DNA of 64,000 nucleotides from contig CAYOAP010000008.1 in the NCBI GenBank assembly GCA_964401995.1, positions 1-64,000 on the forward strand, given 5' to 3'. Position numbers and translations under genes: made by a program. The notes below the pieces were generated by a model. The model did no database searches. It was not told the origin of the DNA and saw only the letters and a program-made list of their open reading frames with translations. Below are positions 43,900-52,418 of the stretch, one piece after another (the first letter of the stretch is position 1; each line of letters opens with the position of its first letter). This DNA is from DATCBF01 sp964401995 (GTDB lineage: Bacteria > Actinomycetota > Thermoleophilia > Solirubrobacterales > 70-9).

Positions 43900-44930
43900 C
43901 CGCGCTGCGCAGCGCAGGGCTGATCGCCGCGATCGCGACCATCGCCTACGCGCTGATCCGCCGCCGCTCGCTGCGCAACGTCGACGTCCTGATCCTGCTC
44001 GCCGCCGGCCTCGGGCTGGCGATCGTCTCCGGCACCGAAGTCACCGACAAGCTGCTCTCGGCCTTCTCCTTCCAGAAGGGCAACGGCGGCCGCATCCTCG
44101 GCCTCGCCGTCTTCGCCATCTTCGTCCTCTTCCTGCTGGTGCTGCGGGCGCTGGCGCAGGCCAGCCGCAACTCACGCCAGCTATCCGCCGCGCTCGAGGG
44201 CCTGGCCTGGGAGCAGTTCCGCCAGGCCGACCTGCCACAGCGCTTCTACGGCAAGATCGCGATCCTGATCCCCGCCTACAACGAGGTCGAAAACATCGGC
44301 CACGTGCTCGACCAGATGCCAAGCGAGGTCTGCGGCGTGCAGACCTCGGTCCTGGTCGTCGACGACGGCTCCCGCGACGGCACCGCCGATGTCGCCGCCG
44401 AGCACGGCGCTGCTGTCGCCCGCCAGGTGATCAACCGCGGCGGTGGCGCCGCCCTGCGGACCGGCTACCGCCTGATGGTCGAATCGGGGGCCGAGATCGT
44501 CGTCACCCTCGACGCCGACGGCCAGCACCTGCCCTCGGAGATGGAACGGCTGGTCAAACCAGTCCTCGACGGCGAGGTCGACGTCGCCCACGGCTCCCGC
44601 GTGCTCGGCCATGCCGACCGCAACCACTTCGCCCGCGAGCTCGGCATCGTCTTCTTCAACCGCCTCGTCTCGCTGATCACCCGCACCCACGTCACCGACT
44701 GCTCCAACGGCTACCGCGCCGTCCGCACCACGGTCCTCCCCCAGCTGGTCCTGCGCCAGGAGCAGTTCCACACCTCCGAGTTCATGATCGAGGCGATCAA
44801 GCGGGGGATTCCGGCAAAAGAGATTCCGATCACCGTCGAGCAGCGGCTGCATGGGCACTCGAAGAAGCCAGCGGTTGTGCGGTACGGGCTGGGATTTGCG
44901 AACGCGATCGTGCGTACTTGGCTGCGGTAA
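43863..44930 (+). CDS. DUF2304-GT2 fusion glycosyltransferase (DPM1-like)
   Basis: 355-aa protein joining two units often found as separate genes: an N-terminal DUF2304-type membrane region (three helices within about 1-100) and a C-terminal GT2 catalytic domain (about 125-355). Motifs include ILIPAYNEVENIGHVLD, VVDDGSRDGT, the DXD-like LDADGQHLPSEM and the QRLHGHSKK basic motif. DPM1/DolP-mannose-synthase-type GT2 enzymes load sugar onto polyprenyl phosphate, which would feed the two upstream GT-C enzymes. This makes a minimal donor-loading plus transfer module. The acceptor is unknown. Confidence 0.88.
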   Translation: MALQAGILPPELTALRSAGLIAAIATIAYALIRRRSLRNVDVLILLAAGLGLAIVSGTEVTDKLLSAFSFQKGNGGRILGLAVFAIFVLFLLVLRALAQASRNSRQLSAALEGLAWEQFRQADLPQRFYGKIAILIPAYNEVENIGHVLDQMPSEVCGVQTSVLVVDDGSRDGTADVAAEHGAAVARQVINRGGGAALRTGYRLMVESGAEIVVTLDADGQHLPSEMERLVKPVLDGEVDVAHGSRVLGHADRNHFARELGIVFFNRLVSLITRTHVTDCSNGYRAVRTTVLPQLVLRQEQFHTSEFMIEAIKRGIPAKEIPITVEQRLHGHSKKPAVVRYGLGFANAIVRTWLR

Positions 44931-44945
44931 TCGGCCGTAGGAGCC

Positions 44946-45239
44946 CTACTCCACCCCCGGAACCCCCGGATGCCGAACCTCAGCCGGATCGGGCAGATAA
45001 AGGTCCGTCCCACACCGCGGACAGACCTGCACGTAGAGCTTGAGCGCCTTGTGGCAGTTAGGGCACTGGCGTTCGGGTTCGATCTTCTCGGAGCGGTAGA
45101 GGACCACCGCGACCAGGCCGAGGATCGGGAGCACTGCGCCGATGATCAGCCAGAGCCAGAAGGAACTCCCCTTGCCCTTGCCGATGATGCCGGTGGCGAG
45201 GCCGAAGAAGAAGGCGATAACCGGATACTCGAAGCCCAT
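44946..45239 (-). CDS. small membrane protein with zinc ribbon
   Basis: 97-aa protein. Two hydrophobic segments (about 5-20 and 27-47) are followed by a cytosolic-type zinc ribbon CPNCHKALKLYVQVCPRCGTDLY (about 59-81) with four cysteines in two CPxC knuckles. Such proteins are common in actinobacteria without an assigned function. It is convergent with the GT2 gene (15-nt gap) and lies 4 nt after the NADH dehydrogenase stop, so it is probably co-transcribed with that gene. Confidence 0.8.
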   Translation of the reverse strand: MGFEYPVIAFFFGLATGIIGKGKGSSFWLWLIIGAVLPILGLVAVVLYRSEKIEPERQCPNCHKALKLYVQVCPRCGTDLYLPDPAEVRHPGVPGVE

Positions 45240-45243
45240 GCCG

Positions 45244-46515
45244 CTATTTCAGCGGCTTTGGGTGGCCGATGGAGCCGACCTCGGAGATATCACGGCGGAA
45301 AGGCAGGCTGGAGGTCCAGTCGATCACGGCGCGGGTCTTGCGAGCGGCGCCAGGAATCTGGCTCATGTGGTAGGTCCGGGCCATCCACCAGGCAGGGAAC
45401 CCGCGGAAGGTGCGGTCCCCGACCTTGCCCACCGCCTTGTAGCGGCCGAGGTTGACGAAGGAAGCGTTGCTGCGGTACTCGAATGGCTGCGAGGCGCCGA
45501 CGCCCAGCTCGGCGGCGATGTTGCGGGCCGCGACCGGGCCCTGCCGGACCGCGTGCTGGGCGGTCGGAGGACATTGCCCGCCGCGCGGGTCCGGCACCGC
45601 GGCGCAGTCGCCGATCGCCCAGACCGAGTCCATGCCCTCGACCCGCAGGTGGTCGTCGGTGGGGACGCGCCCGCGCTCGTCAAGCGGCAGGTTGAGCTGC
45701 TTCAGCATCGGCTGCGCGGAGACGCCGGCGGTCCAGACCACCGTGCGGGTCGGCAGGGTCTCGCCGCTGGAGAGGCGGGCGCTGTGCGGACCCACCTCCT
45801 CGAGGGTTGTGCTGAGGCGGATGTCGATCCCACGCCCGCGCAGCTCACGCAGGGCATACTCGGCAAGCTGGATATCGATCTCGGGCAGCACCCGGTCGCT
45901 GGCCTCGACCAGGACCCATCGCATCCCGTGCAGGCGCGCCCGCGGATAGCTCTCCATCGCGTCGGCGGCGAAGTCCTGAAGCTCGGCCAGCGCCTCCAAC
46001 CCGGCGTAGCCGCCGCCGACGAAGACGTAGGTCAGCAGCTCGTCGCGGCGGGCGGGATCCTCGGTGGCGTTCGCTTCCTCCAAGGTCTCGACCACGTGAT
46101 TGCGCAGCCAGATCGCGTCGGCCAACCCCTTGAAGCCGACCGCGTGCTCGGCCAGGCCCGGAACCGGCAGGACTCGCGAGACAGATCCCAGGGCCAGCAG
46201 CAACTGGTCATAGGGCAGCTGCTCTGTTTCTCCGTCTTTGGCTCTCAGCTCGACGGTCTTGGCCGCCGGGTCGTGACCGACGATCGAACCCAGCCGCAAG
46301 TAAGTCCGCTTCAACATGTCGCGCAGCGGCGTCACCACATGCCGCGGCTCCAGCGTCCCGGCGGCGGCCTCAGGCAGGAACGGCGTGTAGAGCATGAAGT
46401 TGGTCTCGTTGACCAGCATCAGCCGCGCCGACTGGTGCGGCATCAGCTTCTCCAGCTCCCGAGCAGCCGCCGCCCCCGCAAATCCACCACCGGCGATGAC
46501 GACATTCCAGGCCAT
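45244..46515 (-). CDS. ndh: type II NADH:quinone oxidoreductase (NDH-2)
   Basis: 423-aa flavoprotein of the non-proton-pumping NADH dehydrogenase family. The FAD-binding dinucleotide motif is at the N-terminus (VIAGGGFAGAAAARELE), the NAD-binding motif VFVGGGYAGLEALAEL is at about 161-176, AIGDCAAVPDP is the second FAD motif, and a C-terminal amphipathic region (AWWMARTYHMSQIPG) suits membrane attachment. It would reduce menaquinone, whose synthesis genes are in this window. The start at MAWNVVIAGGG (46513-46515) is chosen by homology; the upstream region holds a striking palindrome. Confidence 0.88.
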   Translation of the reverse strand: MAWNVVIAGGGFAGAAAARELEKLMPHQSARLMLVNETNFMLYTPFLPEAAAGTLEPRHVVTPLRDMLKRTYLRLGSIVGHDPAAKTVELRAKDGETEQLPYDQLLLALGSVSRVLPVPGLAEHAVGFKGLADAIWLRNHVVETLEEANATEDPARRDELLTYVFVGGGYAGLEALAELQDFAADAMESYPRARLHGMRWVLVEASDRVLPEIDIQLAEYALRELRGRGIDIRLSTTLEEVGPHSARLSSGETLPTRTVVWTAGVSAQPMLKQLNLPLDERGRVPTDDHLRVEGMDSVWAIGDCAAVPDPRGGQCPPTAQHAVRQGPVAARNIAAELGVGASQPFEYRSNASFVNLGRYKAVGKVGDRTFRGFPAWWMARTYHMSQIPGAARKTRAVIDWTSSLPFRRDISEVGSIGHPKPLK

Positions 46516-46533
46516 ACGGCCACGATAGCAAGC

Positions 46534-46552
46534 TTGTAACAAGTTGTTACAA
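46534..46552. promoter_or_regulatory. 8-3-8 palindromic operator upstream of ndh
   Basis: TTGTAACA-AGT-TGTTACAA is a perfect inverted repeat in AT-rich sequence, 19 bp upstream of the ndh start. It lies where the promoter of ndh (minus) and of a putative plus-strand transcript would both be. It resembles, but does not match, the Rex redox-sensor consensus TTGTGAA-N4-TTCACAA. The regulator is unknown. Confidence 0.6.
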
Positions 46553-46564
46553 AGTATCTTAACG

Positions 46565-46690
46565 CACGATCATCACCTTGATACAGGGCCGCCACAGCGA
46601 GCCTCCGGATGTAGCGCTAAAGTTTCGGTCCTGCGCTGGTCACAATCTGAGACGGCCCCGGGGATTGGTCCCCCGGGGCCGTTTTATTTT
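46565..46690 (+). ncRNA. candidate small RNA ending in a strong intrinsic terminator
   Basis: The ~125 bases between the ndh operator and the terminator at 46652-46690 contain no credible ORF. They include a small AGCGC/GCGCT hairpin before the terminator. A GCTTGT/TATCTT pair with 17-bp spacing (46532-46560) is a possible plus-strand promoter overlapping the operator. The rest of this intergenic region (46691-46833) shows only a weak 29-codon minus-strand frame. Expression is entirely inferred. Confidence 0.3.
46652..46690 (+). terminator. rho-independent terminator, plus strand
   Basis: ACGGCCCCGGGG, a 7-nt loop, and the exact complement CCCCGGGGCCGT (46671-46682) are followed by TTTATTTTTG. 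It is a textbook intrinsic terminator for plus-strand transcription, yet no plus-strand gene ends here; both neighbours are on the minus strand. Confidence 0.8.
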
Positions 46691-46833
46691 TGCGATGGCC
46701 CTAGCGATCCGCGAGCTTTGATGCAAGCGCGATCAGCGCCCGCATCACACCCGCGTATGCCAAGAAAACCACCGCTTCTGCGTTGGTCACCCCTTCATAA
46801 GCATGCAGCGCCTGAAACTCTCCCCTGCGGGAA

Positions 46834-48270
46834 CTACTCGGCCAACTTCTCCTTGATCAGCCGGTTTACCTCGCCGCCGTCTGCCCGGCCCTTGGTCTCC
46901 TTCATCACCGCGCCGACGATCGCGCCGATCGCCTTTCCGTTGCCAGCTCGGATCTGCTCCGCCGCCTCGGGGTTGGACTCAACGGCGGCGGCGACGATCG
47001 ACTCCAGCTCGTTGCTGTCGGATGACATCTGGGCAAGGCCTTTTCTATCGACATATTCCTGAGGGTCGAGTTCGGTGTTCTCCACAACGGCAAAAAGCGT
47101 TTCGCGCCCAGACTTGTGAGAAATTTGCTTCTCCGAAACCATCTTGATGATCTTGGCCAGGCTCCCAGGCTCTGGTCGATCCTCAGCCGACCTATTTAGC
47201 TGCCGCAGCGCAGCGGCCAGATCCCCAGTCACCCAGTTCGCCACCACCTGGGACTCGATGTCGTCTGTCATTTCCGCAACGCCCTCGAAGTATTTGGCTA
47301 TATCTGGATCTCCGGCGAGCTGCGCAGCCGTCTCAGTTGAGAGCTTCAGGTCCCCTACATAGCGCTCGATCCTCGCCGCCGGCAGCTCGGGCAGCGACTC
47401 GCGTGCCTCGCGCAGCATCTCCTCGGTCGGCACGATCGGGACCAGGTCGGGCTCGGGGAAGTAGCGGTAGTCGTGGGCTTCCTCCTTCGAGCGCAGCGAG
47501 GTGAGGGCGCCGGTCTGGGGTTCGAAGTGGAGCGTCTCCTGGGTCACGGTCCCCCCCGCTTCGACCAGCTCGCGCTGGCGCTCCAGCTCGGCTTCGACCC
47601 CGCGCTGGAGGAAACGGAAGCTGTTCATGTTCTTCAGCTCGGTCTTGGTCCCCAACTCCTTGCTGCCGGCCGGCCGCACGGAGACGTTAGCGTCGCAGCG
47701 CAGGCTGCCCTCCTCCATGTTCACGTCGGAGACGCCGAGCTGCTGGACTGTGGTCCGCAGCAGGCGCGCCCACTCGGCGGCTTCAGCCGCGCTGCGCAGG
47801 TCGGGCTCGGTGACGATCTCGACCAGCGGCGTGCCACCGCGGTTGAAGTCGACGAGCGAGGCGCCGGCGCCGTGGATGCGGCCGGACTCGCCGACGTGGA
47901 TCATCTTCGCCGCGTCCTCCTCGAGGTGGGCGCGGTGGATGCGGATATCGCCGAGCCGCCCGTTGCTGGCAATCGGAATGTCGTACTGGCTGATCTGGTA
48001 CGCCTTCGGACTGTCGGGATAGAAGTAGTTCTTGCGGTGGAAGATCGAGCGCGGGGCTACTTCACAGCCAAGCGCGGCGGCGATCTGCAGGGCGTAAAAG
48101 ATCGCCTGCTCGTTGGGCACCGGCAGGACCCCCGGATGGGCGAGGCAGATCGGGCAGGTGTGGACGTTGGCCTCGTCGCCGAAGGAGAGCTCGCAGCCGC
48201 AGAACATCTTCGTCTTGGTCGCCAGCTGGACGTGGATCTCCAGCCCGATCACCGCCTCCAGCTCAGCCAT
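46834..48270 (-). CDS. gatB: aspartyl/glutamyl-tRNA amidotransferase subunit B
   Basis: tRNA-binding kinase subunit of GatCAB, which activates misacylated Glu-tRNA-Gln (or Asp-tRNA-Asn). The 478-aa protein has VIGLEIHVQLATKTKMFCGC (metal/ATP region), the PIASNGRLGDIRIHRAHLEEDAAK and GTPLVEIVTEPD signatures, and the C-terminal helical/YqeY-like domain (about 330-478). The start overlaps the gatA stop by 8 nt; the longer open frame upstream lies inside gatA. Confidence 0.97.
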   Translation of the reverse strand: MAELEAVIGLEIHVQLATKTKMFCGCELSFGDEANVHTCPICLAHPGVLPVPNEQAIFYALQIAAALGCEVAPRSIFHRKNYFYPDSPKAYQISQYDIPIASNGRLGDIRIHRAHLEEDAAKMIHVGESGRIHGAGASLVDFNRGGTPLVEIVTEPDLRSAAEAAEWARLLRTTVQQLGVSDVNMEEGSLRCDANVSVRPAGSKELGTKTELKNMNSFRFLQRGVEAELERQRELVEAGGTVTQETLHFEPQTGALTSLRSKEEAHDYRYFPEPDLVPIVPTEEMLREARESLPELPAARIERYVGDLKLSTETAAQLAGDPDIAKYFEGVAEMTDDIESQVVANWVTGDLAAALRQLNRSAEDRPEPGSLAKIIKMVSEKQISHKSGRETLFAVVENTELDPQEYVDRKGLAQMSSDSNELESIVAAAVESNPEAAEQIRAGNGKAIGAIVGAVMKETKGRADGGEVNRLIKEKLAE

Positions 48271-49705
48271 CGACGCCCTCCGGCCTGGCATCGAATCCGA
48301 TTGCCTGCTCCAGGGCGAAGGCGGCGTCGAGGAGCTTCTGCTCGGCGAAGGCGGGGGCGGCGATCTGGAAGCCGACCGGCAGCCGCGGGCCACCGCCCTC
48401 CGGCTCGGCGAGGCCAGCCGGGATCGAGATCGCCGGGATGCCGGCCAGGCTCATCGGCACCGTGAAGAAGTCGTTGAGGTACATCGAGAGCGGGTCGGCG
48501 GTCTTCTCACCGAGCTCGAAGGCGACCGAGGGCGAGGTCGGGGTGATCACAAAGTCGACGCCGGCGAAGGCGGTGGAGAAGTCGTCGGCGATCTTGGTCC
48601 GGACCTTCTGCGCCTGGCCGTAATAGGCGTCGTAGTAACCCGAGGAGAGCGCGTAGGTGCCGAGCATGATCCGCCGCTTGACCTCGGCCCCGAACCCCTC
48701 GGCCCGGGTCAGCTCGTACATCTCGAGCAGATCGTCGACGCCCTCCGCCCGCATCCCGTAGCGGACGCCGTCGTAGCGGGCGAGGTTGGAAGAGGCCTCG
48801 GCCGGGGCGATCACGTAGTAGGCGGAGATGCCGTGCTCGGCGCTGGGCAGCGCAACCTCGGCGATCTCGCCGCCAAGGCTCTCGATCTTCTCCAGCGTCG
48901 CCTCGAAGACGGCGCGGACGCCGGCGTCGAAAACCTGGCCGGTGAGGTCGCTAGGCACCCCGAAGCGCAGCCCCGAGAGATCCTCGCGGTCCGGCAGGCA
49001 GATTCCCCCCGAAAGGCCGACGGAAGTCGAATCCAGGGGATCGCTGCCCTGGAGGATCGCGAGCAGCAGGGCGGCGTCGCTGACGTCGCGGGTGAGCGGG
49101 CCACACTGGTCCAGGGATGAAGCGAAGGCGATCATCCCGTAGCGCGAGATCGCGCCATAGGTCGGCTTCAGGCCGACGATCCCGCAGAGCGCCGCTGGCT
49201 GGCGGATCGAGCCGCCGGTGTCGGTGCCGAGCGCCCAGGGCGCGAGGCCGCCGGCGACAGCGGCGGCCGAGCCGCCGGAGGAACCGCCGGGGACGCGGGT
49301 CCTATCCCAAGGGTTGAGCACGGGGCCATAGGCGGAGTTCTCGTTCGACGATCCCATCGCGAACTCGTCCATGTTGGTCTTGCCGAGCACCGGCGCGCCC
49401 GCCTCGACCAGGCGCCGCACGGCGGTCGAGGTGTAGGGCGGGCGGTAGCCCTCGAGGATGCGCGAGCCGGCCGTGGTCGGCACCCCCTCGGTGCAGAAGA
49501 TGTCCTTGACGGCGATCGGCGCGACGCAGACCCGGTCGACCTCGAGCGCGGCGGCATCGTCACCCTCGTTGCGCCAGAGGTAGGCGTTGAGGTCGTCGCC
49601 GGCGGCGGCCTCAGCCCAGGCGCCTGCGCACTCCTCGGCCGAGATCTCGCCGGCGACCATCGCGCCGTGGGCCTCGAGGGCCGTCAACTCGACGAGCTTG
49701 GCCAC
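48263..49705 (-). CDS. gatA: aspartyl/glutamyl-tRNA amidotransferase subunit A
   Basis: Glutaminase subunit with the amidase-signature Ser-cisSer-Lys triad: Lys in PIAVKDIFCTEGVPTTAGS (about residue 69), the glycine/serine loop VPGGSSGGSAAAVA and the nucleophile in GTDTGGSIRQPAA. 480 aa, a normal length. Its GTG start follows the gatC TAG with no gap, and the stop overlaps gatB, so gatC-gatA-gatB is one coupled operon. Confidence 0.97.
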   Translation of the reverse strand: MAKLVELTALEAHGAMVAGEISAEECAGAWAEAAAGDDLNAYLWRNEGDDAAALEVDRVCVAPIAVKDIFCTEGVPTTAGSRILEGYRPPYTSTAVRRLVEAGAPVLGKTNMDEFAMGSSNENSAYGPVLNPWDRTRVPGGSSGGSAAAVAGGLAPWALGTDTGGSIRQPAALCGIVGLKPTYGAISRYGMIAFASSLDQCGPLTRDVSDAALLLAILQGSDPLDSTSVGLSGGICLPDREDLSGLRFGVPSDLTGQVFDAGVRAVFEATLEKIESLGGEIAEVALPSAEHGISAYYVIAPAEASSNLARYDGVRYGMRAEGVDDLLEMYELTRAEGFGAEVKRRIMLGTYALSSGYYDAYYGQAQKVRTKIADDFSTAFAGVDFVITPTSPSVAFELGEKTADPLSMYLNDFFTVPMSLAGIPAISIPAGLAEPEGGGPRLPVGFQIAAPAFAEQKLLDAAFALEQAIGFDARPEGVDG

Positions 49706-49996
49706 CTAAGCCTCGGCCTGCGGCGGCGGGACCCTGAAGGCCCCGTCAAGCGGTTCCGGCGCCGAGGCGAGCGCCGCCTCCCGGGGAAGGCTCGGCCACG
49801 GCTCATCAGCCCGCAGCACGTTCTCCAGCGCGACCACGTGCGAGGTCGGCTCAACTCCCTCCAGATCCAGCTTCCCGATCCGATCGACATGGCCAAGGAT
49901 CCCCGACAGCTCCCCGGTCATCGTCTCGACCTCGGCGTCGGAAAGCCGCAGGCGAGCCAGCCTCGCGACATGAAGTACCTGCTCTCGATCGATCAC
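49706..49996 (-). CDS. gatC: aspartyl/glutamyl-tRNA amidotransferase subunit C
   Basis: 96-aa belt subunit that wraps GatA and GatB. The sequence IDREQVLHVARLARLRLSDAEVETMTGELSGILGHVD and the late motif PTSHVVALENVLRADEP are typical. GTG at 49994-49996 is chosen because the protein then begins at the conserved I-x-x-E-x-V-x-x-V-A-x-L-A-R-L; the upstream open frame has no similarity. First gene of gatCAB. Confidence 0.93.
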   Translation of the reverse strand: MIDREQVLHVARLARLRLSDAEVETMTGELSGILGHVDRIGKLDLEGVEPTSHVVALENVLRADEPWPSLPREAALASAPEPLDGAFRVPPPQAEA

Positions 49997-50063
49997 CGGC
50001 CGGATTCTAGGCGTCAGCCGAGCGAGGCCTCGTCTGGCTGCCCAGCCAGTTATTGTCCGCTCG

Positions 50064-50507
50064 ATGCAGGGACCGGCCGCCGAGCGCTTCGTCGTCTTCA
50101 GCCTGCGCCTGCTCGCGATCAGCTTCGCCGTCGTCGGCCTCTTCTTCATCGCCGTGCCCAACGGCACCGCCGACACGATCTCCGACCTCGGCGACTGGAT
50201 CGGCAGCTTCCCGCGCGCCCCCCACTCGACCGAGCAGCTCTGGCTGGCGCTGGCCTTCGCCTACATGGTCGTGATCACCGGCATCTGCCTCGTCGCCCAG
50301 GCCGACGTCGTCCGCTACCGGCCGTTGCTGCTGGTCCTCGCCGCCGGCAAGACGGCCTCCTCGCTCGGCTCGCTCGGCTTCTACCTCTTCGACCAGCACG
50401 TCTTCATCTACCTGCTCAACTTCCTCGTCGACGGCTTCCTCGCCCTGCTCTCGCTCTGGCTCTGGTCGCTGATCGGCAGGGTCGGTCGCCCCGCCGACCC
50501 CGGTTGA
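50064..50507 (+). CDS. four-helix membrane protein of unknown function
   Basis: 147-aa polytopic protein with hydrophobic segments at about 10-30, 60-80, 88-106 and 112-135. No domain was recognised. It is divergent from gatC (67 bp). The stop is in the same frame as the following GMC oxidoreductase, and that enzyme's conserved N-terminus reaches back almost to this stop, which suggests the two are coupled. Partnership with a membrane-associated oxidoreductase is only inferred from this spacing. Confidence 0.75.
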   Translation: MQGPAAERFVVFSLRLLAISFAVVGLFFIAVPNGTADTISDLGDWIGSFPRAPHSTEQLWLALAFAYMVVITGICLVAQADVVRYRPLLLVLAAGKTASSLGSLGFYLFDQHVFIYLLNFLVDGFLALLSLWLWSLIGRVGRPADPG

Positions 50508-50567
50508 AGGCCCGCGCCGGGGCTCTCGGCCGCTGAGCAACGGACCCTGAGCGCGATCTGCGCGGCG

Positions 50568-52406
50568 ATGGCGCCGGGCATCGACGGCCTGCCCGCCGCC
50601 GAGCGCGAGGTCGACGTCTCCGGCCCGGTCGCCGAGTTCCTGCGCTCGGTCTCGCCAAGGATGCTGAAGCGGCTCCGCCTCGCCCTGCGCGTCTTCGAGT
50701 GGCTGCCCTTCCCCTGGCGCTTCAGCCGCCTCGACCAGGCCGCCCGCGAGGATTTCCTGCACCGCATGGAGGAGTCGCGGCTCTCGATCTACCACGACCT
50801 CCTGCTGATGGCAAAGCTCTTCTCGACCCTCGGCTACGCGGTCACCCCGCAGGTGAAGGAGCGGATCGGCTTCGAGACCACCTGCGCCCTGGCAGACGGG
50901 TCGATACCGGCGCCGGCGGGCAGCCTGGGAGACACCGCTCCCAGCGGCGAAGGCGAGGAGTGCGACGTCGTCATCGTCGGCTCCGGGGCTGGCGGCGCGG
51001 CCGCCGCGGCCGAGCTGGCCGCGGCCGGGCTCGACGTGATCGTGCTCGAGGCGGGCGAGCATTACAACCGCGATAACTACCCGAGCGACCCGCTGGAGGC
51101 GGTTGCCAGCCTCTACCGCGACGCCGGCCTGACGATCGCCGAAGGCCGGCCGCCGATCCCGGTGCCGGTGGCCAAGGTCGTCGGCGGCACCACGGTGATC
51201 AACTCCGGCACCTGCTTCCGCGCTCCCGATCCTGTCCTTGAGGACTGGCGCCAGCGCTTTGGGATCGAGTGGGCGGGCGAGCTCGACTCCGACTACGCCG
51301 AGGCGGAGGAGTTCCTACGGGTGACGCCGCTCGACCCGGCGACGATGGGACGCAACGGACAGCTGGCGATGGAAGGCGCCGCCGCGATCGGCGCCAGCGG
51401 CGGACCGATCTCACGCAACGCGGGCAGCTGCAACCAGTGCAGCTCCTGCCCCTTTGGCTGCGAGATCGACGCCAAGCGCGGCATGCACGTCAGCTACCTG
51501 CCCCGCGCCGTCGCCGCCGGAGCGCGGATCCGCGCCGGCGTGCAGGTGAACCGGGTCCTGGTCGAGGACGGCCGAGCGGTCGGGGTTCGCGGCGTCGCCG
51601 GCGGCAACGACCGCCGCCGCGCCTACACCGTGCGGGCGCGTCACGCCGTGATCGTCGCCGGGGGTGCCCTGGGAACGCCGGAGCTGTTGCTGCGCTCCGG
51701 CCTCGGCGGCCGCCAGGTCGGGCGCAACTTCCACATGCATCCCGCCTGCTGGGTCGGCGCCCGCTACGAGGAGGAGGTGCGGGGCTGGGATGGAGTCATG
51801 CAGAGCTATTACGTCGACCAGTGGGAGCAGCGCGGGCTCCTGCTGGAGGCGACCTTCACCCCGCTTGCCTTCGGCGGCGCCTGGCTGCTCGGCGCCGGCC
51901 GCGAGCACCAGCGGGCGATGCTCGATTTCGGCCACATCGGCTCGATCGGCGTCCACCTCTCCGACCGCTCGTCCGGCCACATCAACGTCGCCAGCGACGG
52001 CTCGACGAAGGCCAGCTACAAGCTGACCGAGGCGGACGCCCGCCTCCTTGCCTACGGCATCGCCCGCGCCGCCGAAATCCATTTCGCCGCCGGCGCGACC
52101 GAGGTCTATCCCAACATCGGCCGGGTCGGCGTGCTGCAGCCGGGACGGCTGGCCGAGTTCGAGGCGACCGCCTTCAAGGCCTCGGAGCTGCGGTTGGAGG
52201 CCTTCCACCCGATGGGGACCGCCCGGATCGCCGCCGACCCCGGCGAAGGCGTCTGCGCCAGCGACGGCTCGGTCAACGGCACAACAGCCCTCTACGTCGC
52301 CGACACCTCACTCTTCCCCACCTCGGTCGGTGTCAACCCGATGATGACCGCGATCGCCTTCTCCAAGCAGATTTCGCGCGGCATCGCGGCGCGGATCGCG
52401 GGCTAG
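50568..52406 (+). CDS. GMC-family FAD oxidoreductase, long-chain alcohol/sterol oxidase-like
   Basis: At least 612 aa. The FAD motif is CDVVIVGSGAGGAAAAAEL (132-150), with GGTTVINSGTCFRAP downstream, an unusual four-cysteine stretch CNQCSSCPFGCEIDAK (~285-300), and the C-terminal catalytic region FHPMGTARI...NPMMTAIAFSKQ. The N-terminal ~110 residues resemble the helical region of plant fatty-alcohol oxidases. Coding similarity (LSAAEQRTLSAICAAM) extends ~14 codons upstream of ATG 50568, but that stretch has no ATG, GTG or TTG before an in-frame TGA, the stop of the previous gene. A CTG start near 50550 or ATG 50568 are the options. Confidence 0.85.
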   Translation: MAPGIDGLPAAEREVDVSGPVAEFLRSVSPRMLKRLRLALRVFEWLPFPWRFSRLDQAAREDFLHRMEESRLSIYHDLLLMAKLFSTLGYAVTPQVKERIGFETTCALADGSIPAPAGSLGDTAPSGEGEECDVVIVGSGAGGAAAAAELAAAGLDVIVLEAGEHYNRDNYPSDPLEAVASLYRDAGLTIAEGRPPIPVPVAKVVGGTTVINSGTCFRAPDPVLEDWRQRFGIEWAGELDSDYAEAEEFLRVTPLDPATMGRNGQLAMEGAAAIGASGGPISRNAGSCNQCSSCPFGCEIDAKRGMHVSYLPRAVAAGARIRAGVQVNRVLVEDGRAVGVRGVAGGNDRRRAYTVRARHAVIVAGGALGTPELLLRSGLGGRQVGRNFHMHPACWVGARYEEEVRGWDGVMQSYYVDQWEQRGLLLEATFTPLAFGGAWLLGAGREHQRAMLDFGHIGSIGVHLSDRSSGHINVASDGSTKASYKLTEADARLLAYGIARAAEIHFAAGATEVYPNIGRVGVLQPGRLAEFEATAFKASELRLEAFHPMGTARIAADPGEGVCASDGSVNGTTALYVADTSLFPTSVGVNPMMTAIAFSKQISRGIAARIAG

Positions 52407-52418
52407 CGCGCAAAAGAA

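Noticed and set aside
46701..46790. 29-codon minus-strand ORF downstream of gatB (GTG start, VTNAEAVVFLAYAG...)
   Set aside because: Amino-acid content is plausible for a small amphipathic peptide, but the only purine-rich site abuts the start codon and there is no conservation evidence.
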